From SZUA-265 sp966249405 (GTDB lineage: Bacteria > Myxococcota_A > Polyangia > Polyangiales > Polyangiaceae): a stretch of DNA of 64,000 nucleotides. Under the pieces are notes generated by a model, which was not told where the DNA came from, ran no database searches, and saw nothing but the letters and a program-made list of their open reading frames with translations. Below are positions 25,121-34,024 of this stretch, one piece after another. The position numbers were made by a program, and so were the translations under genes. Location of the stretch: contig CBINDO010000004.1 in assembly GCA_966249405.1 (NCBI GenBank), positions 1-64,000 on the forward strand, in the 5' to 3' direction. Position 1 is the stretch's first letter, and every line of letters begins with the position of its first letter.

Positions 25121-26440
25121 ATGTCGATCGTCTCAACCCTTTCCCACGATGCTCCCGACTTCGAGGCCCGCCTCGAGTCGCTCCGGTCCCGCTTGCACGG
25201 CGGCAACCTGGTAGCGGGAGGCCCGTCGGCCGTGGACGTTCCAAAGACCGTGGCCGAAATCCTCACTCGCGTCCGCACCGGCGGCGACGCGGCTGCGGCC
25301 GAGCTCACCAACCAGTACGACAAGGCGACGCTGACGCCACAGACGTTGCGGGTGTCCGCAGAGGAGTTGCGTCGCGCCCATGCTGACGCGGATCCGGACT
25401 TTCTCGCGTTGATGCGCGCGGCGATCGCCAACATCCGTGAGTACCAATCCCACATTCGTCACGTGTCGCCGCCACCGCTGACGCGCGGAGGTCGCACGCT
25501 CGGCGTTCGTTACACGCCGCTCGACCGCGTGGCCGTCTACGTGCCTGGCGGTCAAGCGCTGTATCCGTCGACGGTCCTCATGACCGTGGTGCCGGCGCAA
25601 GTTGCAGGCGTCAGAGAGATCGCGATGTTCTCCCCTCCACGCGGTGGTGAGATGAGCCCCATGGCGCTGGCTCTGGCCGCAGAACTCGGCGTCACGGAGG
25701 TCTATCGCTTAGGGGGCGCGGTGGCCGTGGCTGCCGCGGGGTTTGGAACGGAAACCATCAGACCCGTGGCCAAGATCGTGGGCCCGGGCAATGCCTTCGT
25801 CGCTGAAGCCAAACGTCAGCTGTTCGGGCGCGTCGGCATCGACTCGATCGCGGGGCCCAGCGAGGTGCTCATCGTGGCAGACGACAGCGCGAACCCGGCG
25901 TGGGTTGCCGCGGACATGCTGGCGCAAGCTGAACACAACCCAGGTTCGTCCCTATTGGTCACCCCGTCCGCGAGCTTGAGTCGCGCCGTACAGGCCGAGC
26001 TCGCGCGGCAGCTCGAGTCCTTGGAGCGGGCGGACGTGACTCGTCCGTCGCTGCAAGCCTACAGCGCGGTCATCGTCACTCGCGACTTGTCTCACGCGTG
26101 CGAGATCGCGAACCTGTTCGCGACCGAACACCTTCAAATAATGACGGCGGACGACGACACCTGTCTCACCCGGATCCGTCACGCGGGCGCCATCTTCGTC
26201 GGACATCACACGCCGGTACCCTTGGGCGACTACTTCGCCGGGCCTTCTCACGTGTTACCGACCGGGGGTACGGCGCGTTTCTTCGGCCCCCTCAGCTGCA
26301 ACGACTTCTTGAAGGCGAGCAGCACGCTGCACTACGACGCCCTCAGCCTCGCGACGGACGCGCCACACGTAGATGCGTTCGCGCGACGCGAGGGCCTGAC
26401 GGCCCACGCGCGCGCCGCGACGATCCGCACCGAAACTTGA
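25121..26440 (+). CDS. hisD: Histidinol dehydrogenase
   Basis: This 439-residue NAD-dependent zinc enzyme performs the last two steps of histidine synthesis, L-histidinol to L-histidine. Conserved parts are YVPGGQALYPSTVLM, KIVGPGNAFVAEAKRQLFG, IDSIAGPSEVL, the zinc-ligand segment LAQAEHNPGS, ATEHLQI and GPSHVLPTGGTARF. Length and order match the family. No other his gene is in the window, so it is not in a compact his operon here. Its start is about 93 bp from the divergent cyclic-nucleotide-binding gene. Confidence 0.97.
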   Translation: MSIVSTLSHDAPDFEARLESLRSRLHGGNLVAGGPSAVDVPKTVAEILTRVRTGGDAAAAELTNQYDKATLTPQTLRVSAEELRRAHADADPDFLALMRAAIANIREYQSHIRHVSPPPLTRGGRTLGVRYTPLDRVAVYVPGGQALYPSTVLMTVVPAQVAGVREIAMFSPPRGGEMSPMALALAAELGVTEVYRLGGAVAVAAAGFGTETIRPVAKIVGPGNAFVAEAKRQLFGRVGIDSIAGPSEVLIVADDSANPAWVAADMLAQAEHNPGSSLLVTPSASLSRAVQAELARQLESLERADVTRPSLQAYSAVIVTRDLSHACEIANLFATEHLQIMTADDDTCLTRIRHAGAIFVGHHTPVPLGDYFAGPSHVLPTGGTARFFGPLSCNDFLKASSTLHYDALSLATDAPHVDAFARREGLTAHARAATIRTET

Positions 26441-26573
26441 AGCACGTTCGACCGACGATGGGCGAGCGCCGCCCTTGGCGCCCGCCGCCCTTCGTCTCAC
26501 CCCTCCCAGCGGAAGGCGCCGCTCGTGTGCCGCAGCGCCAACACTGAAGGTGAGTGCGCGAGTGTCAACAGGC

Positions 26574-28982
26574 TCAGAATACTGCTTCGACTTTGACGTT
26601 GGGCAACATGAGTGGCCCAACCTGCGTGTCACGACAGTCGACTTTCTGGCTGGAGCCGAGCGGCTCGAAGCAGACACGTCGCATCACGTCCGGGCTTCCG
26701 GTGGCGTTCAGCAATTCGCCGACGAGTGACCAGTAAGAGCGCTCGCTCAAACGAAACCTGCGCTCGACACGAACGTCAGCGCGGAAAAAGAACGGGGCGC
26801 GACTTTGATCGAAGGGAGCTCGGAGGCCGTCCATACGCCCTGGATAACCGGAATACCCGACGGCACGCGCGCCGAGCCGCCAGTTGGCACCCAGGGTATA
26901 AAGGCCGGCTAGATTGACGACGTGGGTACGGTCCGCGCCAGACACCGTCTCGTAATCGTCGTAAGTGCGGGTCGTGCGGGACAACGTGTAAGACAGAATG
27001 CCCCCGAACCGACGCGTCAACGACCGCCGCAAGGACAGCTCCAGGCCGTACGAGCGTCCCAACGAACGCTCCTGCACGTCGAGCGCAAGACTCTGGTTCG
27101 CTCCGAACGGATCGGTCACGCCGAAAATGGCGTTGTGAAACACGGCTGCCGAGCCTACCCAGTCATTGGGCAAGCGCGCCTCGATGCCGGAGGTCGTGAA
27201 CACGGCCCGTTGAAGCCCCTCGGTGCCAAGCCCGGCGACACGTATTGCCGCGATGTTCGGCAACCAGTTGGGCGTCTGGTGCGCGATGCCGAAGCCATGG
27301 GTCGTCTGGAACGTGTCCGAAAGTCGGTAAGTCGCCGAGATGCGCGGATCGAAGGCCCACTGTTTGTCACCCAGCGTCGAATAGTGCTCGACGCGTAACC
27401 CAGGCACGACACGCACCCGCGGACTCACGTCCCACGACAGCTCGGTGTAGCCGCCAGCCATGCTGTCCACGCGCGAGGGGAACAGCTCGAAAATCTCTTT
27501 CTGAGCGCGCTCCAAGAACACGTTCAAGTCGTAGTCGTCGCGACTGCCGTTGATGCCCGTCTCCCACTTCAGCTCCTCAGAAAAGCGGTGCGTGATTTGG
27601 GCGCGGCCTGCCAAACGGAAGTCCGTCGATAATCCGTCGGGGACCTCCGTGGAGTCGTGTTCGACCGTAACCGCAACGCGCGACGTCGTCGCTGACCCAA
27701 AAGAGTGGTCCCAACGCAGGTCGGCGATGTGGAACTCGCTCTCCCATTTCTCTTCCTGTTGTTGAGCCAGGTCGTACGCGCCAACGAGGAACACCCCCAC
27801 GTTGTCGCGTGGAGTGACCGCGTACGTGACATACCCCTGATAGTTCCAGAAATCGGCTTTTACGGAGCTGAAGAGACTCGCCGCCAGGGCCACGTAGGAA
27901 TAACGGCCAGCGACGAAGAAACGCCCTTTGCCGCCGGCGAACGGCGTATCCACCATGCCACCAGCATCGAACACTCCCAGCGACAAGTTGACCGTGCGAT
28001 TGCCGCTCGGCGGGCGCATGTCCCCCTCGACGACGCCGCCGGCGTTGCCGCCGTACCGTGAAGGCGCCGGGCCCGAGTGCAAGTGAACGGCGTCTATCAG
28101 TTCTGGGTGAATGATGCTCGGCCCCAGGAACGCGTGATACAAAAACGGTAACCGGACACCATCAAAGTAGAAGCCGGTATTGGCCGGCGGCGCACCACGC
28201 ACGTAGAAGAACGGTAAGCCCGAAATCGTGGGGGTTACCCCAGGCAGCACATCCACCCCTCGCATTGGGTCGCCGAACGCCCCTGGGATCTGGCGCGCCG
28301 CAGCACGCGATAGCGTTTGCGTTCCAGCTGCCAACTTCTCCTGAACGGTCACTTCGGCAGTGGCCTGTTTGCTCGCCGAGGCCGAGCCTCGGGTCGTTGG
28401 CGGCGGGGCAGGCGCGGGGGCAGCGCCCTGCTCACTGCGAACGACGGGCTCGGGTTCGACTGGCACCGTCGCCTGCTCGAAGCTGACTTGGAAATCGATC
28501 CTCGCGGCAACCGGGGCGCCGTTACGCAGAGCTGGTCGAAACCGCCAAGTTAACGCGGCGCTGGCCGCTGCCCCCGCGAACGGTTCATCTCCGAGCAACA
28601 CCTCCACATCGCGGATGGCCCCGTCGACTCCCACGACGAACCTCAGCACGACGACTGCATCCCCTTCGCCGCCCGCCGGATATTCGACGCTCGTGAGGAT
28701 GGGCTCTGGAGAGGACACCGACGGCAAGGCGCTCGTCGCAGTCTCCGCTTCGCGCCCAGCATCCGACGTCACGGGTGGATCTTGTGGCTCTTGGCCCCAA
28801 GCCTTTGGTGACGTTGATGCGACAACGAGGGCCGTGAGCAATCCTGCCGCAAACGCTCTGGATGGTAGAGTATCTTGGATTTTTCTGATCCCAGTCGGCT
28901 CTCGGGTGATGGTTGCAGTCGTCAATCTTCGAAACCGGCGCCGAAACGACTGGACGTAGCTGGATACTGCACACAAGCTCAT
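26574..28982 (-). CDS. TonB-dependent receptor with N-terminal TonB C-terminal-like domain
   Basis: This 802-residue outer-membrane protein has a signal peptide ending near KAWGQ. Residues about 95-170 resemble the C-terminal domain of TonB (YPAGGEGDAVVVLRFVVG, ALTWRFRPALRNGAPV). A Pro/Ala linker follows, then a plug domain starting near TVQEKL with DVLPGV and FYVRGA motifs, and a barrel of about 22 strands ending in VEAVF, the terminal Phe typical of barrels. The TonB-like module at the front is unusual compared with classical receptors, which carry a TonB box or an STN domain. The ligand is unknown. It faces hisD at its 3' end. Confidence 0.85.
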   Translation of the reverse strand: MSLCAVSSYVQSFRRRFRRLTTATITREPTGIRKIQDTLPSRAFAAGLLTALVVASTSPKAWGQEPQDPPVTSDAGREAETATSALPSVSSPEPILTSVEYPAGGEGDAVVVLRFVVGVDGAIRDVEVLLGDEPFAGAAASAALTWRFRPALRNGAPVAARIDFQVSFEQATVPVEPEPVVRSEQGAAPAPAPPPTTRGSASASKQATAEVTVQEKLAAGTQTLSRAAARQIPGAFGDPMRGVDVLPGVTPTISGLPFFYVRGAPPANTGFYFDGVRLPFLYHAFLGPSIIHPELIDAVHLHSGPAPSRYGGNAGGVVEGDMRPPSGNRTVNLSLGVFDAGGMVDTPFAGGKGRFFVAGRYSYVALAASLFSSVKADFWNYQGYVTYAVTPRDNVGVFLVGAYDLAQQQEEKWESEFHIADLRWDHSFGSATTSRVAVTVEHDSTEVPDGLSTDFRLAGRAQITHRFSEELKWETGINGSRDDYDLNVFLERAQKEIFELFPSRVDSMAGGYTELSWDVSPRVRVVPGLRVEHYSTLGDKQWAFDPRISATYRLSDTFQTTHGFGIAHQTPNWLPNIAAIRVAGLGTEGLQRAVFTTSGIEARLPNDWVGSAAVFHNAIFGVTDPFGANQSLALDVQERSLGRSYGLELSLRRSLTRRFGGILSYTLSRTTRTYDDYETVSGADRTHVVNLAGLYTLGANWRLGARAVGYSGYPGRMDGLRAPFDQSRAPFFFRADVRVERRFRLSERSYWSLVGELLNATGSPDVMRRVCFEPLGSSQKVDCRDTQVGPLMLPNVKVEAVF

Positions 28983-29081
28983 GGACGTGACCCACGTTAG
29001 CGCAATCTCCAGGCCCTAGCGGGCAATTTTTTTCGGCATTGCGCCTTTGACTTCCCACGCACCACAACTCCACGAAGAACG

Positions 29082-30797
29082 ATGAACTCGGAACGTCCCC
29101 TTTGGTTTGCTGCGTCGTGTTCGTGCTTGGCCCTGGCCGCGACGTCGCTGCTCGGCTGTCAGCTGGAAGGCAATCTCAACGAGCTCGCGAAAGAATTGGG
29201 CAACCCCGACAAGGACAACTTCGAGGTGCCCGGCAGGCGTCTGGCGAAGGGCAACTACTCCTGGCCACGGATCGAAGGCAACAGTTCATCTGGAGCATTC
29301 ATCACGGCGCTGAACGCAGACAACGAGTTGACGATCGTCTCCTACGAGACGCGCGAAAAATGTGAGGTCGGCCCGGTTCGCACCTACCGTACGCCAGCGC
29401 GGCAAGACACGGAGAACATGAGCGCCACCGCGGCAGACATCTTGACCCCGGTAGTGCTCGCCGCAACGGAGACGGAACCGGCCAAGTTGGTATTCGCGGA
29501 CCTCACGTGCAAACTTTCCGACGTTACCCTGGAGACGACGGCCCTGCCGCTGAGTGATTCGTTTCCCGCCGCTGGTGGCTTCCTCGCGCAAGATGCCGAA
29601 GGCGGCGTTTGGCACCTCGACCCGCGCAAGGGAACCAAGAAGCGGATCGCCAGCAACGCAGCCGCCATCGCGAGCGACAGCCGTGTCGTGTTCGTCGACG
29701 GTCCCGACGGCCGCCCGTGGATGCTGACGGTCGAAGCGGGAGAGATCGTTGGCCGTGACTCCAAGTTCGACGAGGTGTTGCGGACGGCCACGGACGTCGA
29801 TGGCATCATCTACCACAAGGGCGGCTTCGGCTCCGCGGTCGTGCTCGCTCACACGGCCGGTGGGGTCTATCTCTCGATTCCCCTCGACGCGCCCGACGAA
29901 GCATTCACGGTGGCGGAAAACGCCTGCTCGCCCAAAGTTTACGACGGCAAAGTCGCCCGACAGTTGATGTGGGTGGACTGTGATACCAAGGACCTGTCGC
30001 TGTACGACTACGAAACGGACGATACGACTACCGTGGCCACCGCGATAAAAGCATACCGAATCGTGGACCAGACCGACGACGGCCCTCTCGTGTTGTACCT
30101 GGAAGACGACAAGTCGGGCGACGGCGACTCCGGGCCACTTTATGGGCGATGGGGTTCCGCCGATCCGGTGTTCCTGGGCGACCAGGGGAACATTAGAATG
30201 ACTTGGGTCGACAAGAAGGGCACGCAGCGTCCGCTCGTCGATTGGAACGCCGAGACGAGGACGGGAACTCTCAGATATGCCGCTCCCGGAGGCGATTTAA
30301 AAGACGTGGCCAAGGGCGTCGTATACGTTTCCTCGTTGGGGGTCATCTCGAGCTACGACGGCACGAACGGCAAGTTCAGTCGCCTCGAGAAGAACAAGCT
30401 GACCCTGGTGCACGAAAACGTTCACCCGAAAGGGCTACGCCTCGATCCGGACGAAACCCGAGAGAGGCTGTTAATAGCCGCCAACGTCGACGAAGACGGA
30501 GCAGAGCTCACCTTGGTCTCGGGTCAGAGTTCCGTTCAGAAGCTCATCGACCACGCCATCGTCGACAGCTACGCGTTCTCGATGAACACGAATCTCGTGA
30601 GCGCGCTGACGGACCCCGACGAAGACGACCCTCACCTCGGGACCCTGCAAATGGTGCACATCGACCGTCCCGTTTCGCAGGTCATTTCGACTGGGGTCCG
30701 CCACGCTCTGGAAACGACGTGGCCCGAGTCCGGAATCTTGTACGCGGCCCCAGGAGCGGAGGAGCCCGGCCTCTACTTCGCCAAAGCAACACGCTGA
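29082..30797 (+). CDS. Hypothetical lipoprotein with propeller-like repeats
   Basis: This 571-residue protein has a signal peptide ending in the clear lipobox SLLGC. The mature part is a run of beta-strand pairs (such as VVFVDGPDGRPWMLTV and VVLAHTAGGVYLSI) suggesting a beta-propeller. It is acidic and threonine-rich, with some Asp-rich loops (YLEDDKSGDGDSG) that could bind calcium. I recognise no family or active site. It is divergent from the TonB-dependent receptor, with 99 bp between starts, so the two could share regulation and act together at the outer membrane. Confidence 0.72.
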   Translation: MNSERPLWFAASCSCLALAATSLLGCQLEGNLNELAKELGNPDKDNFEVPGRRLAKGNYSWPRIEGNSSSGAFITALNADNELTIVSYETREKCEVGPVRTYRTPARQDTENMSATAADILTPVVLAATETEPAKLVFADLTCKLSDVTLETTALPLSDSFPAAGGFLAQDAEGGVWHLDPRKGTKKRIASNAAAIASDSRVVFVDGPDGRPWMLTVEAGEIVGRDSKFDEVLRTATDVDGIIYHKGGFGSAVVLAHTAGGVYLSIPLDAPDEAFTVAENACSPKVYDGKVARQLMWVDCDTKDLSLYDYETDDTTTVATAIKAYRIVDQTDDGPLVLYLEDDKSGDGDSGPLYGRWGSADPVFLGDQGNIRMTWVDKKGTQRPLVDWNAETRTGTLRYAAPGGDLKDVAKGVVYVSSLGVISSYDGTNGKFSRLEKNKLTLVHENVHPKGLRLDPDETRERLLIAANVDEDGAELTLVSGQSSVQKLIDHAIVDSYAFSMNTNLVSALTDPDEDDPHLGTLQMVHIDRPVSQVISTGVRHALETTWPESGILYAAPGAEEPGLYFAKATR

Positions 30798-30910
30798 AGC
30801 GGTCGAAACACGCGCGACTCCCCTCCTCCAAGAAACAATCGGCCCGCCCGGCGGAATGTTGTGCGCGCGCCATTGCACCGTGTCGGGCCGCGCACTAGGA
30901 CGGCCATGCC

Positions 30911-31579
30911 ATGGCGACGCCCCCCCTGCGCAAGCGCAAGTCCACGCCCAAGTCCAACAAGGTTGCCGCCCCCTCGCGTACCGAGAGCGCCCGCCCCCCC
31001 GCCAATTCGCAAGGTATGGAACAGCACTTGCGGGCGTTGCTCGAATACATCGGCGAAGATCCCAATCGGGAGGGCCTGCTGGAGACGCCCGCCCGCGTGC
31101 TGAGATCCTACGAAGAACACTTCTCCGGGTACCGGGATGATGCGAGCAAACACCTGGCCAAGACGTTCGGAGACGTCGAAGGGTACGACGAGCTGGTGCT
31201 GATCAGCGACATCGAAGTCTTCAGCCACTGTGAACATCACCTCGTCCCATTCGTCGGCAAAGCGCACGTCGGATACATCCCCAATGGTCGTGTCGTAGGT
31301 TTGTCGAAGATCGCTCGCGTCGTGGACGTGTTCGCCAAGCGACTTCAAGTGCAAGAGAAGCTCACGACGCAAATCGCCGACGCCATCCAGACGCACCTTT
31401 CGCCGCAAGGAGTGGCGGTGGTGATGCAGTGCCAGCACTTCTGCATGTGTTATCGCGGCGTGCGCAAGCCGGGTTCATGGACGACCACGAGCAAACTCCA
31501 CGGCTGCTTTCTGAGCGACCCGGCTGCGCGCATGGAGTTGCTCACGTTGATCGGAATGCGACGCGACGTGTGCAACTGA
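30911..31579 (+). CDS. folE: GTP cyclohydrolase I
   Basis: This 222-residue enzyme converts GTP to 7,8-dihydroneopterin triphosphate, the first step of tetrahydrofolate synthesis. The zinc and catalytic motifs are SHCEHHLVPFVGKAHVGYIP and MQCQHFCMCYRGVRKPGS, with the zinc ligands Cys, His and Cys in place. The N-terminal 35 residues are Lys/Pro-rich and variable. The gene is followed 64 bp later by the ppx/gppA gene in the same direction. Confidence 0.95.
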   Translation: MATPPLRKRKSTPKSNKVAAPSRTESARPPANSQGMEQHLRALLEYIGEDPNREGLLETPARVLRSYEEHFSGYRDDASKHLAKTFGDVEGYDELVLISDIEVFSHCEHHLVPFVGKAHVGYIPNGRVVGLSKIARVVDVFAKRLQVQEKLTTQIADAIQTHLSPQGVAVVMQCQHFCMCYRGVRKPGSWTTTSKLHGCFLSDPAARMELLTLIGMRRDVCN

Positions 31580-31643
31580 GGGCAACGATGCCCGCGGTTC
31601 GAGAGCCGCGACGCCGTCGCCTGACGATGTTATACGGCGCAAA

Positions 31644-32552
31644 ATGAAGCCGGTTGCTGCGATTGACATAGGTACGAACTCCGTCCGTTTGCTGGTGCTG
31701 AGCTCCGACGGCACCGAACTCGCTCGAGAGATGGAGATAACTCGCCTCGGCCAGGGTGTGGATGCGAGCGGCATGCTCCACCCAGACGCCATCGCGCGCA
31801 CGGTCGCGGTCCTCGAGCGATACGCGGGCATCATGGCGGAACATGGAGTTTCGATGGTTCGGGCCACCGCGACGAGTGCGGCTAGAGATGCGTCGAACCG
31901 CGCCGACTTCTTCGCGCGCGTCGAAGCCACCATCGGTCATCCCGCGGAACTGCTCAGCGGAGACGAGGAGGCGCGTTTGTCGTTCTTCGGGGCAACGAGC
32001 GACCTCCCAGCAGAACGCGGACCTTTTGCGGTGTTCGACATCGGAGGTGGCTCGACCGAGTTTGCTCGCGGTGTCTCACGACCGGAGCAGCACATCTCCG
32101 TGAACATGGGGGGCGTGCGCATCACGGAGCGGTTCCTCCACAGCGACCCACCTTCGGCACGAGAGGTCGAAGACGCGCGCGGCACCATACGGCACCTGCT
32201 CGACGAGGTCGCGGCCGCAGTCGACTTCAGCGGCGTCCAAACGTGGCTCGGGCTGGCGGGCACCGTAACGACGTTCGCCGCACGAATCGCCGGGCTCACG
32301 AGCTACGATCCAACGGTCACTCACGGGTTCGTTCTGGAGCGCGCCCGCGTGCGGCAGTTTACTGACATGCTGTTGGCGCACACGACGGAACAACGCAAGG
32401 GTCTGATCATGGAGCCCAAGCGTGCGGGCGTGATCGTTGGGGGCGCCTTGGTGCTGGACGAGATCATGAGCAAGTTCGAACTCACGCACGTCCGCACCTC
32501 CGAGCGTGACATCCTGGACGGACTGGCCGCGTCACTGCTGCATGGCAGGTGA
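31644..32552 (+). CDS. Ppx/GppA phosphatase
   Basis: This 302-residue protein hydrolyses inorganic polyphosphate and/or pppGpp. ATP-grasp-like ASKHA motifs are visible: AIDIGTNSVRLLV at the N-terminus, ATSAARDASN, a LLSGDEEARLSFFG loop, and FDIGGGSTEFARG. The C-terminus has GLAGTVTTFAA. It is the short form with only domains I and II, without the HD-like C-terminal part of the Escherichia coli enzyme. It lies downstream of folE and probably shares its transcript. Confidence 0.92.
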   Translation: MKPVAAIDIGTNSVRLLVLSSDGTELAREMEITRLGQGVDASGMLHPDAIARTVAVLERYAGIMAEHGVSMVRATATSAARDASNRADFFARVEATIGHPAELLSGDEEARLSFFGATSDLPAERGPFAVFDIGGGSTEFARGVSRPEQHISVNMGGVRITERFLHSDPPSAREVEDARGTIRHLLDEVAAAVDFSGVQTWLGLAGTVTTFAARIAGLTSYDPTVTHGFVLERARVRQFTDMLLAHTTEQRKGLIMEPKRAGVIVGGALVLDEIMSKFELTHVRTSERDILDGLAASLLHGR

Positions 32553-32611
32553 CGGGCAAACGGGCTTTCGGGTCCCGTGGCGACAGCACCAACGGCGCCG
32601 TTCAGTGAGGG

Positions 32612-33013
32612 CTATTGCATGTTGCGCGGGTCTCGGAGCGCGAAGCCGGGTATCGCGACGTCGAACTCCGTGCCGTCTTCGGCGACGAACTGATAGCTGC
32701 CACGCATCGAACCGAAGGGCGTCCCGAGGGGGCAGCCCGAGGTGTATTCGAACGATTGTTGCGGCTCGAGGCGCGGCTGTTTACCCACCACACCCGGTCC
32801 ACGCACTTCTTCGACAGACCCTTGAGCGTCGGTGATGACCCAGTGCCGGCTCATCAATTGCACGGGCTTGTCCCCGACGTTCTTGATCGTGATCGTGTAA
32901 AGGAAGAACCACAGGTGGCGGCCGGGGTTCGACCGCTCCGGGGCGTAACGGGTAACTACCGTCACTTGCACGGGCGGATTTGAAATAGGCGCGAGGTCCC
33001 CAGGCTTCGACAT
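32612..33013 (-). CDS. apaG: ApaG-domain protein (DUF525)
   Basis: This small protein of about 133 residues has the ApaG fibronectin-III-like fold: VTVVTRYAPERSNPGRHLWFFLYTITI, LMSRHWVITDAQG, VRGPGVVGKQPRLEPQQSFEYTSGCPL and GSMRGSYQF. These are the hallmark segments of the family. ApaG is linked to cobalt resistance and possibly to polyphosphate or diadenosine metabolism, but its biochemical role is unsettled. The ATG at 33013 is preferred over a TTG 7 codons upstream. It is convergent with the ppx/gppA gene. Confidence 0.92.
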   Translation of the reverse strand: MSKPGDLAPISNPPVQVTVVTRYAPERSNPGRHLWFFLYTITIKNVGDKPVQLMSRHWVITDAQGSVEEVRGPGVVGKQPRLEPQQSFEYTSGCPLGTPFGSMRGSYQFVAEDGTEFDVAIPGFALRDPRNMQ

Positions 33014-33151
33014 GATATCGGCAAGGTCTATCAAACCTCAGCAGTGGACCGATAGCGGAGTCTGGCACCTCGGCTCGTCGGCCAAACGGGCTCAGCCCGT
33101 CACTGTGCCGACCTGTTGCCGAGAAAAGAACCGCAATAGCTTCAAAACCCG

Positions 33152-34024
33152 ATGCCCGAATTGCCCGAAGTCGAAGTGACGCGCCGCCGGATATCTCCGT
33201 TTCTTGTCGGTAAACGGATCGTCGAACTCAAAACCACCGCGCCGAGTTACTTCTTCATCACGCCACCCGCCGAGCTGCAACGACGTCTGACCGGACTTTG
33301 TTTCACCGCGCTCGACCGACACGGCAAGTACTTGCTGGCCAAGTTGAGCGACGATAGCCACCTTCTGTTGCACCTCGGAATGACCGGCCAACTCTTCGCC
33401 GATGGCGCCAGCAATCCGCGGCTCATGCGCAAGACCGGCGGCTCTGCGTTGCGGCCGGGTTCGGAGGTCGGTTTCAAGCCCGACATGCATACGCATCTGG
33501 AGTTTCGATTGAGCTCGGAGCCTGCGGTGTACTTCCGCGACACGCGCAAGTTCGGCAAGGTAGAGTGGTTGGCGCCTGGGCAGAGCTCCAAACGCATCGC
33601 GAGGCTCGGCCCCGACGCCCTCGACGCGGACGCCGAAGTGGTCCACGCTCGCTTCAAGAAGCGCTCCGTGCCCGTCAAGACCGCGCTCTTGGATCAGTCG
33701 GTGTTATCCGGAGCTGGCAACATCTACGCGGACGAGTGCTTGTTTCTGGCCGGCGTCAGACCAAACCGTGGAGCCAACCGACTCACCCTGCCGCAAACCC
33801 GGCGCATTCTGCAGGAACTCAAGCGCGTCCTCGAACGGTCCATCGAGACGGGAGGCAGCAGCATCAGCGACTACGTCACCCCCGACGGCCAAGACGGGGG
33901 TTATCAGGACGAGCGCCGTGTGTATGCCAGGGCCAACGAGCCGTGCCTCGTTTGCGGAACACACATCAAACGCATCGTGTTGGGGCAACGCTCCACCCAC
34001 TATTGCCCTGCATGCCAGAAGTGA
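33152..34024 (+). CDS. mutM: Formamidopyrimidine-DNA glycosylase
   Basis: This 290-residue base-excision repair enzyme removes 8-oxoguanine and formamidopyrimidines and nicks the site. The catalytic N-terminal Pro and Glu are in MPELPEVE, and the Lys of the beta-hairpin is in RHGKYLL. The helix-two-turn-helix has LSGAGNIYADECLF. The C-terminal zinc finger has CLVCG and YCPAC. All key residues are present and length is normal. Its TGA stop directly abuts the stop of the convergent RTX gene. Confidence 0.97.
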   Translation: MPELPEVEVTRRRISPFLVGKRIVELKTTAPSYFFITPPAELQRRLTGLCFTALDRHGKYLLAKLSDDSHLLLHLGMTGQLFADGASNPRLMRKTGGSALRPGSEVGFKPDMHTHLEFRLSSEPAVYFRDTRKFGKVEWLAPGQSSKRIARLGPDALDADAEVVHARFKKRSVPVKTALLDQSVLSGAGNIYADECLFLAGVRPNRGANRLTLPQTRRILQELKRVLERSIETGGSSISDYVTPDGQDGGYQDERRVYARANEPCLVCGTHIKRIVLGQRSTHYCPACQK

